A program made the position numbers and the translations under genes. From positions 1 to 64,000 of the forward strand of contig NZ_JTAM01000005.1 in the NCBI RefSeq assembly GCF_000812565.1: a stretch of 64,000 bases of DNA. The letters are read 5' to 3'. Position 1 is the stretch's first letter; every line of letters starts with the position of its first letter. Source of the DNA: Flammeovirga sp. OC4 (GTDB lineage Bacteria; Bacteroidota; Bacteroidia; Cytophagales; Flammeovirgaceae). This document shows, piece after piece, positions 17,481-26,700 of this stretch. A model generated the notes under the pieces. That model worked only from the letters and a program-made list of their open reading frames with translations, was not told the DNA's origin and did no database searches.

Positions 17481-18122
17481 ATGAACCTATTTATATCAGC
17501 CATCAGTACGGATAGCGGGAAGTCAGTAGTCTCAGCTATTTTTACTGAAGCATTACAAGCCTCTTACTGGAAACCTGTTCAAGCTGGATTTCCTACAGAC
17601 ACGGAAACGGTACACGAACTTCTTCCTACGAAGATTGAGAAAATACCAGAAGCCTACCTTTTAAAATACCCAATGTCTCCACATGCTTCGGCAAGAAGAG
17701 AGAATATCAAAGTGTCATTAGATAATATCACTTTGCCTGAACATTCCAAGGAGCACATGATCGTGGAAGGTGCAGGCGGATTGATGGTGCCTTTAAATGA
17801 TGACGAAATGGTGATTGATATTGCTGAGAAGCACAACTTGCCTATTGTTTTGGTGTCGAACACTTATTTAGGAAGTATCAATCATTCTTTATTATCCATT
17901 CGTGAGATCCAAAGAAGAGGACTTAATTTGGTCGGAATCGTATTTAATGGGGAGAAAAATGAGGACACAGAAAGCGTGATTCTTAAACATGCGAATGTCC
18001 CTTGTTTATTAAGATTACCTCAATTAGAAGACCTTGAAGCGGAGACCATCAAAAAGTACGCTTTGATTGTCAAAGAAAACTTAATTGCCAACAATATCAT
18101 TACCGTTTCAGAACATGCATAA
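17481..18122 (+). CDS. bioD: ATP-dependent dethiobiotin synthetase (BioD)
   Basis: Makes dethiobiotin from 7,8-diaminononanoate, CO2 and ATP. A modified P-loop is at residues 9-15 (STDSGKS), where the glycine that opens the E. coli-type motif is replaced by Ala7. The EGAGGLMVP block near 94-102 is the second family signature and is intact. At 213 residues the length is normal. Its end overlaps the bioA start by 8 nt. Confidence 0.95.
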   Translation: MNLFISAISTDSGKSVVSAIFTEALQASYWKPVQAGFPTDTETVHELLPTKIEKIPEAYLLKYPMSPHASARRENIKVSLDNITLPEHSKEHMIVEGAGGLMVPLNDDEMVIDIAEKHNLPIVLVSNTYLGSINHSLLSIREIQRRGLNLVGIVFNGEKNEDTESVILKHANVPCLLRLPQLEDLEAETIKKYALIVKENLIANNIITVSEHA

Positions 18123-19434
18123 GAGTTTAGTAGAAAGAGATCAGAGTTGTATTTGGCATCCATTTACCGCTCAAACCTTAGCTCCTCCACCCCTTCCAGT
18201 TAAAAGAGCAAAAGGCACTAAAATCATTTTGGAAGATGGTACTGAAATTATAGATGCGGTTTCTTCATGGTGGGTCAATATTCATGGTCATGGCAATGAA
18301 GAGCTGGCAGAAACCTTAAAGCAACAAGCTTTAGATTTAGATCATATCATCTTTGCGGGTTTTACACATGAACCTGCAGTGAAATTGGCGGAGCAACTTA
18401 TCCCTCAATTAAGAGGTGATCTTTCTCGTGTATTCTTTTCGGATAATGGAAGTACTGCCAATGAGATTGCGATCAAGATGATCATTCAGTATTTCTACAA
18501 TAAAGGAATACATACTCGTAAAAAAGTGATTGCTTTTGAAGGAGCCTACCATGGTGATACCTTCGGGGCGTTATCAATGGCAGACCGCTCACCATTCTCA
18601 AAGCCTTTTGAAGACTATCTATTTGATGTGGATTTCCTTCCTTTCCCTACAGAAGACAATTGGGAAGAAGTGAGAACACGTATGGAAACACTTTGTCAAA
18701 CGGAAGAGTATTGTGCATTTATCTTTGAACCGCTAGTTCAAGGTGCCTCAGGAATGAGAATGTACAAAAGCGAGTGGTTGGATGAATTGATGGGTATTGC
18801 TCATGATTATGGTACATTATGTATCGCTGATGAAGTAATGACAGGCTTCTACAGAACGGGAGAACTCTTCGCAACGCATCATCTTAAAAATAACACACCT
18901 GATATCATCACCATGTCCAAAGCATTGACAGGGGGTATCATGCCATTGAGCCTTACAATCTGTACGAATGAGATTTATGATGCTTACTTGACTGATGATG
19001 TATTGAAGACGTTCTTCCATGGTCACTCCTTCACCGGAAATCCATTGGCTTGTGCAGTGGCATCAAAAAGTCTTGAAATGTTGTTGAGTGAGGAGAGACA
19101 AGCTCAGATTAAAAATATTGTTGCCTCACACGAGGCTTTCAAAGCAAAGATAGCATCTGCTCCTTTCTGTAAGTCAGTAAGACAAACGGGAACGATCCTA
19201 GCCATCGAATATGACAGTGAAAAAGAGACTTCTTACTTCAATTCGATCAAAGACGAATTATATAAATATTTCTTGTCGGAAAATGTACTCCTACGTCCTC
19301 TAGGTAATGTGGTATACATCAATACGACCTATACAATAACGCAAGTTGAATTAGAAAAAGTATACCATGTCATTGAAGAGGTTTTTACAAATGGTATAAG
19401 TAAAATTCAAAGTGCAGAAAAGAGTTTAACTTAA
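18115..19434 (+). CDS. bioA: Adenosylmethionine-8-amino-7-oxononanoate aminotransferase (BioA)
   Basis: PLP aminotransferase that turns KAPA into DAPA with SAM as amino donor. The class-III pattern is clear: WHPFTAQ near the N-terminus, SSWWVNIHGH for substrate and PLP contacts, and the PLP lysine Lys269 in TMSKALTGG. I chose the ATG at 18115 (439 residues), which overlaps the end of bioD. A start at 18085 would add ten unrelated residues. It is the last gene of the operon. Confidence 0.96.
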   Translation: MHKSLVERDQSCIWHPFTAQTLAPPPLPVKRAKGTKIILEDGTEIIDAVSSWWVNIHGHGNEELAETLKQQALDLDHIIFAGFTHEPAVKLAEQLIPQLRGDLSRVFFSDNGSTANEIAIKMIIQYFYNKGIHTRKKVIAFEGAYHGDTFGALSMADRSPFSKPFEDYLFDVDFLPFPTEDNWEEVRTRMETLCQTEEYCAFIFEPLVQGASGMRMYKSEWLDELMGIAHDYGTLCIADEVMTGFYRTGELFATHHLKNNTPDIITMSKALTGGIMPLSLTICTNEIYDAYLTDDVLKTFFHGHSFTGNPLACAVASKSLEMLLSEERQAQIKNIVASHEAFKAKIASAPFCKSVRQTGTILAIEYDSEKETSYFNSIKDELYKYFLSENVLLRPLGNVVYINTTYTITQVELEKVYHVIEEVFTNGISKIQSAEKSLT

Positions 19435-19589
19435 ATTGTACTGTACACCCTGTTAAAGGTATGTTTTTTATAAATATTTATAGATAAAAGCATTTAAATT
19501 ATATTATTTCTTGCTTAAGTGAAATAAAAATTGTTATTTAGTACACGAAAACAGCAATAAGAAATAGTTTTTGGGTTATTAAAGGAATT

Positions 19590-19626
19590 AAAAAGATCAC
19601 CATTTTGTGGTGATCTTTTTTTATTT
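19590..19626 (+). terminator. Terminator of the biotin operon
   Basis: AAAAAGATCACCA pairs with TGGTGATCTTTTT around a short loop and is followed by more T residues. It lies about 155 nt after bioA. The A-rich left side could also serve the convergent lipoprotein gene. Confidence 0.9.
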
Positions 19627-19689
19627 AATTCGATTATTTCAATTTTTGGCAACTGTCTTTTCTAGAGAAAGGTACTTTTATAGTTTTAA

Positions 19690-20391
19690 TTAATCTCCTA
19701 TCCACTTCAGTTGAAATTCACTTACATCACGATAAAAAAGTACAGGTATATGATCTGAACTGTATAATATAACTACCTCTTGTCTAGGATCACTTTTCCA
19801 TACCTCAATACTATTTTTCATGTTATCTAATTTTTCAACAAAAAATGTAGATATAAAGCTAAAATCATCGCTACTACCATTCATTCTCTCTCCTGCTCCA
19901 AGAATAAGAAAGTTCTCTGTATAAGTTTCATCTACTATGATAAACCCTTTCTTTTTAGTTGCAATATGTTCAATCCGAATCATATGATCGTAATCGCCTT
20001 CACTTCCACTAAAATTCACTTTTAAAAAGAAAGGGTTGATATCTGCAATCACCTTATATTCATTAGACAGCGACTCCATCAACGTAAGAATTTCTTTAGG
20101 TAAATGATATATTAGGTTTGCATCAAAGCCTATCATCTCACCATTCACCTGTTGATTTATAACTTTTGTATCTAAATCTTTTATAACCTTTGAGAGACTA
20201 TCATTTTCTTGTTGAAGTTTTACTAAATGATGCAATGCATTAAGTTGTGTCTCTTGATTTACTAACTTACTTTGAAGTGATGAATTTTGAGTAGTCAATG
20301 CTTCTATTTGAGATTGATACTGAGCAATTTTTTCTTCAGAATGACTACAAGAAAAAAATATGAAAAGTGATAATATATAGAAATTTTTCAT
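19690..20391 (-). CDS. Putative coiled-coil lipoprotein, copy 2 of a tandem pair
   Basis: A 233-residue protein from the ATG at 20391, or 237 from 20403. The signal peptide ends in a lipobox-like LFIFFSC, with the Cys near residue 15, so it is probably a lipoprotein. A coiled coil spans about 20-75, followed by a globular domain with GYDHMIRIEH-like and FLILGAGERMNG segments. The gene just upstream shares the same layout and the I-L-G-A-G-E/N motif, so the two are paralogues. Function is unknown. Confidence 0.7.
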   Translation of the reverse strand: MKNFYILSLFIFFSCSHSEEKIAQYQSQIEALTTQNSSLQSKLVNQETQLNALHHLVKLQQENDSLSKVIKDLDTKVINQQVNGEMIGFDANLIYHLPKEILTLMESLSNEYKVIADINPFFLKVNFSGSEGDYDHMIRIEHIATKKKGFIIVDETYTENFLILGAGERMNGSSDDFSFISTFFVEKLDNMKNSIEVWKSDPRQEVVILYSSDHIPVLFYRDVSEFQLKWIGD

Positions 20392-20421
20392 TGTTCGTTT
20401 CATGATTTCAGTGGTAGAATA

Positions 20422-21156
20422 TTAATCAGCTTGTCCGTAAAATTTAAAAGTTCCTTCTTCTAGATAAGCTATTGCAGAAGTGAAATTAGAAAAACTAACA
20501 TAAATCACTTGAGGAGATTTTATCACTGGAGCAACCTCACCTTCCTTCATCAATACATTCTCACGATTTATAACTGAAAGAGCAATTGTTCCATACATAT
20601 TATCTTGACCGAAATTATCTTCATTTCCTGCCCCCAAAATATAATACTTCTCAGTATCTCCGCCGATGAAAATCGCCAGACCTTGTTTTTCATTTTCATT
20701 ATGTTCAATAAAAATAGCATAGTCTTCCACTGAATCCTCATTAAATTGACCTTTAACATAAAAAGGGTTTACTGCTGGAGAAATACGATAAGTATCAGAA
20801 AGAAGAAGCTTAAATGAATCTGTTAAATTCTCTGGTAACATACAGCAGTCCACAAATAGATTGAACATCCTTGGTTCCATCATACCTTTTGATGCATTTA
20901 AAGCGATTTCACTCTGAAGTTGCTTAGCTTGAGATTTTAATGCAGTATTAGCCTTTTGAAGTGCAGTAGAATCCCAACTAGATGTTACACCTTCCAGCGT
21001 ACTAATTTTAATTGCTTGCTCTTTTACTTTATTTTCTAAAGCAGAGTGCGTAGTACCCAGTTCGGCAATCTTTTGCTGATAAGATTGAAGTTCTTGTTCA
21101 TGATTTTCACATGAAAATATCAATAGCAAGAGTATAAAGTTTGTATACGTTTTCAT
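20422..21156 (-). CDS. Putative coiled-coil lipoprotein, copy 1 of a tandem pair
   Basis: A 244-residue protein with a signal peptide and lipobox near residues 10-15 (LLIFSC), then a coiled coil at about 20-85 and a globular C-terminal domain. That domain contains NPFYVKGQFNEDS and YYILGAGNEDN, which match NPFFLKVNFSGS and FLILGAGERMN in the following gene. The 18- to 30-nt gap between them suggests one operon born by duplication. A surface- or periplasm-facing role is inferred from the lipobox only. Confidence 0.7.
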   Translation of the reverse strand: MKTYTNFILLLLIFSCENHEQELQSYQQKIAELGTTHSALENKVKEQAIKISTLEGVTSSWDSTALQKANTALKSQAKQLQSEIALNASKGMMEPRMFNLFVDCCMLPENLTDSFKLLLSDTYRISPAVNPFYVKGQFNEDSVEDYAIFIEHNENEKQGLAIFIGGDTEKYYILGAGNEDNFGQDNMYGTIALSVINRENVLMKEGEVAPVIKSPQVIYVSFSNFTSAIAYLEEGTFKFYGQAD

Positions 21157-21240
21157 AGTAGCTGATAGTCAAAAAATTCTTTTATTCTACTCCTCAAAAA
21201 GTTTGCCTTAAAGGAAAAAGTAGCTACTCTCCTTGTATAA

Positions 21241-21281
21241 AAAAAATCGCAAGTGCATTTCATTGAATGAACACTTGCGAT
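21241..21281 (-). terminator. Terminator of the small helical gene, with a repeat-like stem
   Basis: Read on the minus strand, ATCGCAAGTG pairs with CACTTGCGAT and is followed by a T-tract. The stem core CGCAAGTG is the same as the outer stem of the two-hairpin repeats around the nearby transposase. Confidence 0.75.
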
Positions 21282-21292
21282 ATATTGTTATT

Positions 21293-21574
21293 TTATTTTG
21301 TGACTTGAATTAATAATTTGTTTAGCACTTCTTTCAATTCTCTAAACCTCTCTTCTTTTTTAATAGTATACGCCAAATCTAAAAATTCAATCAGATGATC
21401 TTTATGTGCATCCCTAATAAATGAAGCTTCAAACACTCCTAATGAAACATCTAACTTCATGATTAGATCTTCATAATACTTTAATTCTTTGAAAGCTTCT
21501 TTTCTATTTTCCTTGTTTTGATCTTCTATTAATGCGATTTCTAACGCATCTATTAAAGTTGTTTTTAGTTCCAT
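21293..21574 (-). CDS. Small helical protein of unknown function
   Basis: A 93-residue charged, mostly helical protein from the ATG at 21574 (MELKTTLIDALEI). A longer reading to 21634 adds a basic stretch with no support. No family is recognised and no signal or membrane segment is seen, so it is probably cytoplasmic. A clear terminator follows. Confidence 0.55.
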   Translation of the reverse strand: MELKTTLIDALEIALIEDQNKENRKEAFKELKYYEDLIMKLDVSLGVFEASFIRDAHKDHLIEFLDLAYTIKKEERFRELKEVLNKLLIQVTK

Positions 21575-21743
21575 ATCGTTAATCGGTTTATTAAATGGGA
21601 CATATAATTTACGACTAAAAAACTTTAATTGCAATATGAGTAGGGTTACTTCGAAGATGCAGGAATCAAAATATGGAGTTTGAGAGCTATTACTATAGCA
21701 TAAGTGTTAAATCTAACAATTGTAATTATAACAAAGTTGATTA

Positions 21744-22217
21744 TTAGATCTGTTCTTTCTTCAACTCTACAATCTCTTTTTTAATTCTCCTTATTATATC
21801 ATTTACATCTGCTGAAGTCGAAGATAGATTTAATCTTCTTGGTAAACCATTTATAGGTTTTACTATTAAAAACCTGAAATTCCTATTTCTATAGAAGGAT
21901 GCTCCGCCGGCAGCATTGGCTGTTGAAAAATCATACGCTAAGTCTTCAATATCTATCAAATCAACAACTTTTCTTTCATTATGAAAAATTGCCCCATCCC
22001 TCACTTCAAAAATATATTTCCTTGAGCTTTTATTTATCAATTTAATGGCGATAAATAGAGAGATGCCGTAAGAGACAAATCCTAATATTACACTTACAAC
22101 AATATTATTTAAAAAATAAAAAACGCCAAAACCAATGGCTATAGGTATAACGAAAGAAAAACATAAGATTTGTAAAATGGAACTGTCGTTTGCTAATTGA
22201 ATTTTTAAAGCACCCAT
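21744..22217 (-). CDS. Two-helix membrane protein with a PH-like tail, unknown function
   Basis: A 157-residue protein with two adjacent membrane helices near residues 15-35 and 40-60. A soluble part begins YIFEVRDGAIFHNERKVVDL and resembles the beta-rich domain of small membrane PH-like proteins. A charged C-terminal helix ends it. Its general plan, two helices then a beta domain, recalls the three proteins at 41.8-43.6 kb, but I see no close sequence match. Function is unknown. Confidence 0.6.
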   Translation of the reverse strand: MGALKIQLANDSSILQILCFSFVIPIAIGFGVFYFLNNIVVSVILGFVSYGISLFIAIKLINKSSRKYIFEVRDGAIFHNERKVVDLIDIEDLAYDFSTANAAGGASFYRNRNFRFLIVKPINGLPRRLNLSSTSADVNDIIRRIKKEIVELKKEQI

Positions 22218-22306
22218 GTTTTATGTTTGTTAATTGTCACAATAGTTTACTTACAACAAAGTACTAATTCAATTTTAAATTTGAAAAGGTAACACCCTAA
22301 CTGGTT

Positions 22307-22366
22307 CAAGTCTTAAGCCAAAGGCGTTACTTGGACCTAGCAACTGTAAAAAGTCTGTAGACTTTT
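22307..22366 (+). repeat. Two-hairpin repeat, copy 1 (degenerate)
   Basis: Hairpin 2 (CAAGT...ACTTG, with TTAA and GCC/GGC inside) at 22307-22333 is followed 15 nt later by hairpin 1 (AAAAGTC...GACTTTT) at 22349-22366. It is the most diverged copy and lies downstream of the transposase gene. Confidence 0.65.
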
Positions 22367-22391
22367 AGATCAATTTGTAATAACCATATCG

Positions 22392-22449
22392 CAAGTGTTA
22401 AGCGACAGCGGCACTTGTGATTGTACATTGGCGAAGTCTCCCGACTTCG
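22392..22449 (+). repeat. Two-hairpin repeat, copy 2
   Basis: Hairpin 2 has CAAGTG/CACTTG stems with a TTAA bulge (22392-22417). After 14 nt comes hairpin 1, CGAAGTC/GACTTCG, at 22432-22449. It ends 14 nt from the stop of the transposase gene. Confidence 0.85.
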
Positions 22450-22463
22450 AAACACACCAAATA

Positions 22464-23018
22464 CTAAATCATTTCAACATCAAATATCACATACTTCTTC
22501 TCTTCATAATTTCGAGCACTAGAATAGAGGTAATCAGAAGCCTCCTCCACTACGAGACCGTTCCTTACAGGGTTTTGATGTATGTAATTAATTTTCTGAT
22601 TTAAAATATCAGAACTATTGAGAATAATTGGATGATTATGTTGTTGCCAGAATTGATATTTTAAATTGTTTTTATTCCGTTGCCCAGTCCTTTCAAACAT
22701 CCACAACATCCAATCCCTTCTACTTTCTGAAATATTCCCTTGAATTGATTTGATGATATTTTTAGAAGTAAACTTTTTCAAGTCTCTAACTATGGATTCT
22801 AGTTTCACTTTACCTTCTGATGAAATAACTAAATGTACATGATTACTCATCACTACATACGCATGGACAATCAATCCTTTTTCCTTCTTACAATACTCAA
22901 GGCTTTCAAATAAAATATCTCTGTATTCTTTTCTTGAAAATACATCAATCCAATGAACGACCGTCATCGTTACAAAATAGCATGCTGTCTGATCGAAAAA
23001 TTTATAGTTTCTGCTCAT
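22464..23018 (-). mobile_element. REP-associated tyrosine transposase (RAYT, IS200/IS605-like Y1)
   Basis: A 184-residue Y1-type transposase. The HUH motif is SNHVHLV with His60 and His62, and the likely catalytic tyrosine is Tyr146 in NYIHQNPVRNG, both typical of RAYTs. RAYTs bind and nick short palindromic repeats as single strands and are thought to spread them without being classic insertion sequences. The gene is intact, flanked by two structured repeats at its 3' side and two beyond its 5' side. A half-site-like CGCAAGT lies at about 23073-23079. Confidence 0.92.
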
Positions 23019-23161
23019 GAATCGTTAGTTTTTGTTACTTTATCTTTTGTTTCAAAAGATAAATAAAAAAATCGCAAGTAAAATCTACTGTAAAATAATT
23101 TGGCAATTTATAATTTAACAGATTAGATTTGAGTTTTATATATTTAACAATTCAATTAATT

Positions 23162-23383
23162 ATGAGCAAACATATTTTTAAGTATTTCACTTTAATTACA
23201 ATCACTCTTGTCTTCTCAAGTTATTCAGCTAAAAAATATTATGTATGTGGTAAAAGTAGTGTTTATCACTCTTCGAGTAATTGTCCTGCATATAAGAGAT
23301 GTAAAAGTAAGGTCACCACTTACACAAACCCACCCAAAGGCAAACGAATATGTCAGTTAAAATCAGGTTGTAATGGCAGCTAA
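23162..23383 (+). CDS. Small secreted Cys-containing protein inside the RAYT island
   Basis: A 73-residue protein from the ATG at 23162, with a signal peptide of about 22 residues (ITLVFSSYSA). The mature part reads YYVCGKSSVYHSSSNCPAYKR and then CKS...ICQ...GCNGS. Its spacing resembles small exported Bacteroidota proteins with a Y-V-C...Y-H-x-x-x-x-C-x-x...C pattern, whose function I do not know. An upstream start at 23129 would spoil the signal peptide. It lies divergent to the transposase and is followed by two-hairpin repeats. Confidence 0.6.
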   Translation: MSKHIFKYFTLITITLVFSSYSAKKYYVCGKSSVYHSSSNCPAYKRCKSKVTTYTNPPKGKRICQLKSGCNGS

Positions 23384-23414
23384 TTTATGAAAGAAACTAC
23401 TACCCTAAATATCG

Positions 23415-23472
23415 CAAGTGTTAAGCGGCAGCGTCACTTGTGATAGTATTTTAGCGAAGTCTCTCGACTTCG
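23415..23472 (+). repeat. Two-hairpin repeat, copy 3
   Basis: Hairpin 2 at 23415-23440 and hairpin 1 (loop GAGA when read on the minus strand) at 23455-23472, with a 14-nt gap. It forms an inverted pair with copy 4 across about 77 nt. Confidence 0.85.
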
Positions 23473-23549
23473 AAACCTATCAAAAACAAATATTAAGTTT
23501 AACTCGATATCATATTTGTTTTGTAAATATTGAATTGAAATATGTGTTT

Positions 23550-23609
23550 CGAAGTCAGGAGACTTCGCCAATGGTTAGTCACAAGTGACGCCTATCGGCT
23601 TAACACTTG
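23550..23609 (-). repeat. Two-hairpin repeat, copy 4, inverted relative to copy 3
   Basis: Hairpin 1 CGAAGTCAGGAGACTTCG at 23550-23567, a 14-nt gap, then hairpin 2 at 23582-23609 with CAAGTG/CACTTG outer and GCC/GGC inner stems and a TTAA bulge. Copies 3 and 4 together make a REPIN-like unit spanning about 23411-23613. Confidence 0.85.
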
Positions 23610-23656
23610 CGACATGGTATAATAAATTACTTGTATCATGATTTTTTGACAAGTAC

Positions 23657-23689
23657 AAAAAAACGGGTAACATCTCTGCTACCCGTCTT
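23657..23689 (-). terminator. ileS terminator
   Basis: On the minus strand ACGGGTAGC pairs with GTTACCCGT (imperfect inner pairing) and runs into seven T residues. Confidence 0.9.
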
Positions 23690-23712
23690 CAATATCAATA
23701 TGTAAGCTAAGA

Positions 23713-26700
23713 TTACTTGCTTACTTTTAATTTTACTTCTACACCATCAAGGTCAAGTACTGTTGCGTCTGCAACGCTGTCTTCAACTGATAGAGAAACT
23801 GCTTGTGTTTCTTCGCAGATATAATCCTTGAATGATTCAAAAGCACCGTTTACCAATTCATCACCTTTTTCGGCAACGATATTGATTTTGTCTTGTACTT
23901 CTAAACCAGTGTCTTTACGGATGTTTTGCACACGGTTTACAATATCACGAGCGATACCTTCTTTCTTCAACTCTTCTGTTAAAGTGATATCTAATGCTAC
24001 TGTAATGCCTTGGTCTTTTGCCATTGACCAACCCGGGATATCATCCGAAGTGATCAATACATCCTCGATTCCAAGAACTACTTCGTTTCCGTCAACATCA
24101 AATGTGTAAGAACCTGTTGATTCAATTGCTTTGATGTCATCTTGAGACATTTGGTTTACTGTTTTGGCGATGCCTTTCATCAATTTACCGTACTTTCTAC
24201 CCAATGTAGCAAAGTTTGGTTTGATGTGCTTCACAAACATACCTTCGTTCTCTTCTGTCAAGAACTCGATCTCTTTGATGTTCACCTCATGAGCAATTAC
24301 TCCTTCTACAGCTTTGATTTGAGCAGTTACCTTAGCATTTACATCTGGAATCAAGATACGTTGCAATGGCTGACGTACTTTCAACTTCTCTTTCTTACGA
24401 ATAGAGTGTGTTAATGATGAAATTACTTGCGCCAAGTGCATTTTTTCTTCCAAGTCGATGTTGATTAACTCTTCATTTACTTTAGGGAAGAAGGCTAAGT
24501 GAACTGACTCTGCTTGATCTTTACCTGTTGCTGCATTCAAGTCTTGGAATAAACGATCCGAGAAGAATGGAGCGATTGGCGACATCAATACTGAGATCGT
24601 CTCCAAACATGTATAAAGTGTTTGATAAGCGGCGATCTTGTCAGAAGCATACTCACCTTTCCAGAAACGCTTACGGTTCAATCTTACATACCAGTTCGAC
24701 ATGTCTTCGATTGTAAACGTTTGGATGGCTCTTGCTGCTTTCGTTGGTTCGTAATCATTTAAAGCGGCATCCACTTCTTTGATCAACGTGTTCAAACGTG
24801 ATAAGATCCAACGGTCTGACTCGTGACGCTCTTCCATAGGAACTTCAGCTTCTGAATACGTGAAGTTGTCCAGGTTAGCATATAATGAGAAGAAAGAATA
24901 CGTGTTGTATAACGTTCCGAAGAACTTACGTTTTGTCTCTTTTACACCTTCTAAGTCAAACTTCAAGTTATCCCATGGGTTTGCATTAGAGATCATGTAC
25001 CAACGTGTAGCATCCGCACCGTGCTCGTCCATTGTTTCGAATGGGTTGATCACGTTACCTAAACGCTTCGACATTTTAGTACCTGTCTTATCTAATACAA
25101 GACCATTTGAAATGACGTTTTTGAACGCTACGCTGTCTTGTGTCATACCTGCAATGGCATGCAATGTAAAGAACCAACCACGTGTTTGATCCACACCTTC
25201 AGCAATAAAGTCTGCAGGGAAAGATCCGTCAAATACTTCTTTGTTTTCAAATGGATAGTGCCATTGTGCATAAGGCATCGCCCCTGAATCAAACCATACG
25301 TCGATAAGGTCTAACTCACGAGTCATCGGCTTACCGCTTTCTGACACTAAGATAATATCATCTACATACGGACGGTGTAAGTCAAATTCCTCTGTCAATT
25401 CACCGCTGTCAGTGATGTACTTCGGATCTCTTGGCATTACGCCTGCCGCTACTGATTTCTTTACTTGCTCTCCTAATTCTGCTACTGAACCGATACAAAT
25501 TTCTTCGTTACCGTCTTCAGTTCTCCATATAGGAAGAGGTGTACCCCAATAACGTGAACGAGACAAGTTCCAGTCTACTAGGTTTTCTAACCAGTTTCCG
25601 AAACGTCCTTCACCTGTTGCTTTTGGTTTCCAGTTGATTGTTTTGTTTAATTCTACCAAACGATCTTTTACTGTAGTAGTACGGATAAACCATGAATCCA
25701 ATGGATAGTATAATACTGGCTTATCAGTTCTCCAACAGTGAGGGTAACTATGGACATATTTAGCTACTAAAAACGCTCTGTTTTCCGTCTTTAATTTAAT
25801 CGCTAAACGAACGTCCATTGATTTGTAATCCTTCGCACCAGATACTTCATCTTCTTCGTATTCTGCTTTCACGAATTGCTCACCGAACTCTCCCATTTCT
25901 TTTACATAGCGACCTGTTTTGTCAACTAATGGAAGTGGATTGCCTTTTTCGTCAAATACTACGATTGGAGAAATACCTGCTTGATTAGCTACTCTCTGGT
26001 CATCTGCACCAAAAGTTGGAGCGATGTGAACGATACCAGTACCGTCTTCAGTAGTTACATAATCGCCAGGGATTACTTCAAATGCTTTTCCTTCAGGTTT
26101 TACAAACTGTAATAATTGCTCGTATTTTACACCCACAAGTTCAGCACCTTTATATTCACCTACTACTTGAGCAGGAACTAATTTTGCACCTTTTTCATAC
26201 GCATCGAAGTCCGCATCCAATTGCTTCTTCGTTACATAAGCATTCAAACGATCTTTGGCTAAGATCACTGTGATTGGCTCATGTGTATACGCATTGTAAG
26301 TCTTTACTTTTACATAATCGATCTTCTCTCCTACAGCTAGCGCAGCATTTGAAGAAAGTGTCCAAGGGGTTGTTGTCCAAGCTAGGATATACACATCACC
26401 GTGAGCATTTTCATATAAAGCAGCAGACTTGTCGTCTTTTTCTACTTTAAATTGTGCTGTGATTGTAGTATCCGTTACATCTCTATAACAACCTGGTTGG
26501 TTTAATTCGTGAGAAGAAAGACCAGTACCTGCTGCTGGAGAGTAAGGCTGGATTGTATAGCCTTTGTAAAGAAGGTCTTTATTGTATAATTCTTTCAACA
26601 AGTACCATAGAGATTCCATGTACTTCTTGTCAAATGTGATATACGGATCATCAAGATTCACCCAATACCCCATTTGCTTTGTCAATTCATCCCATTGTGA

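Noticed and set aside
22387-23613. CRISPR array
   Set aside because: The repeats are palindromic pairs in both orientations, with irregular spacing and a transposase gene between them. There are no regular spacers and no cas genes.
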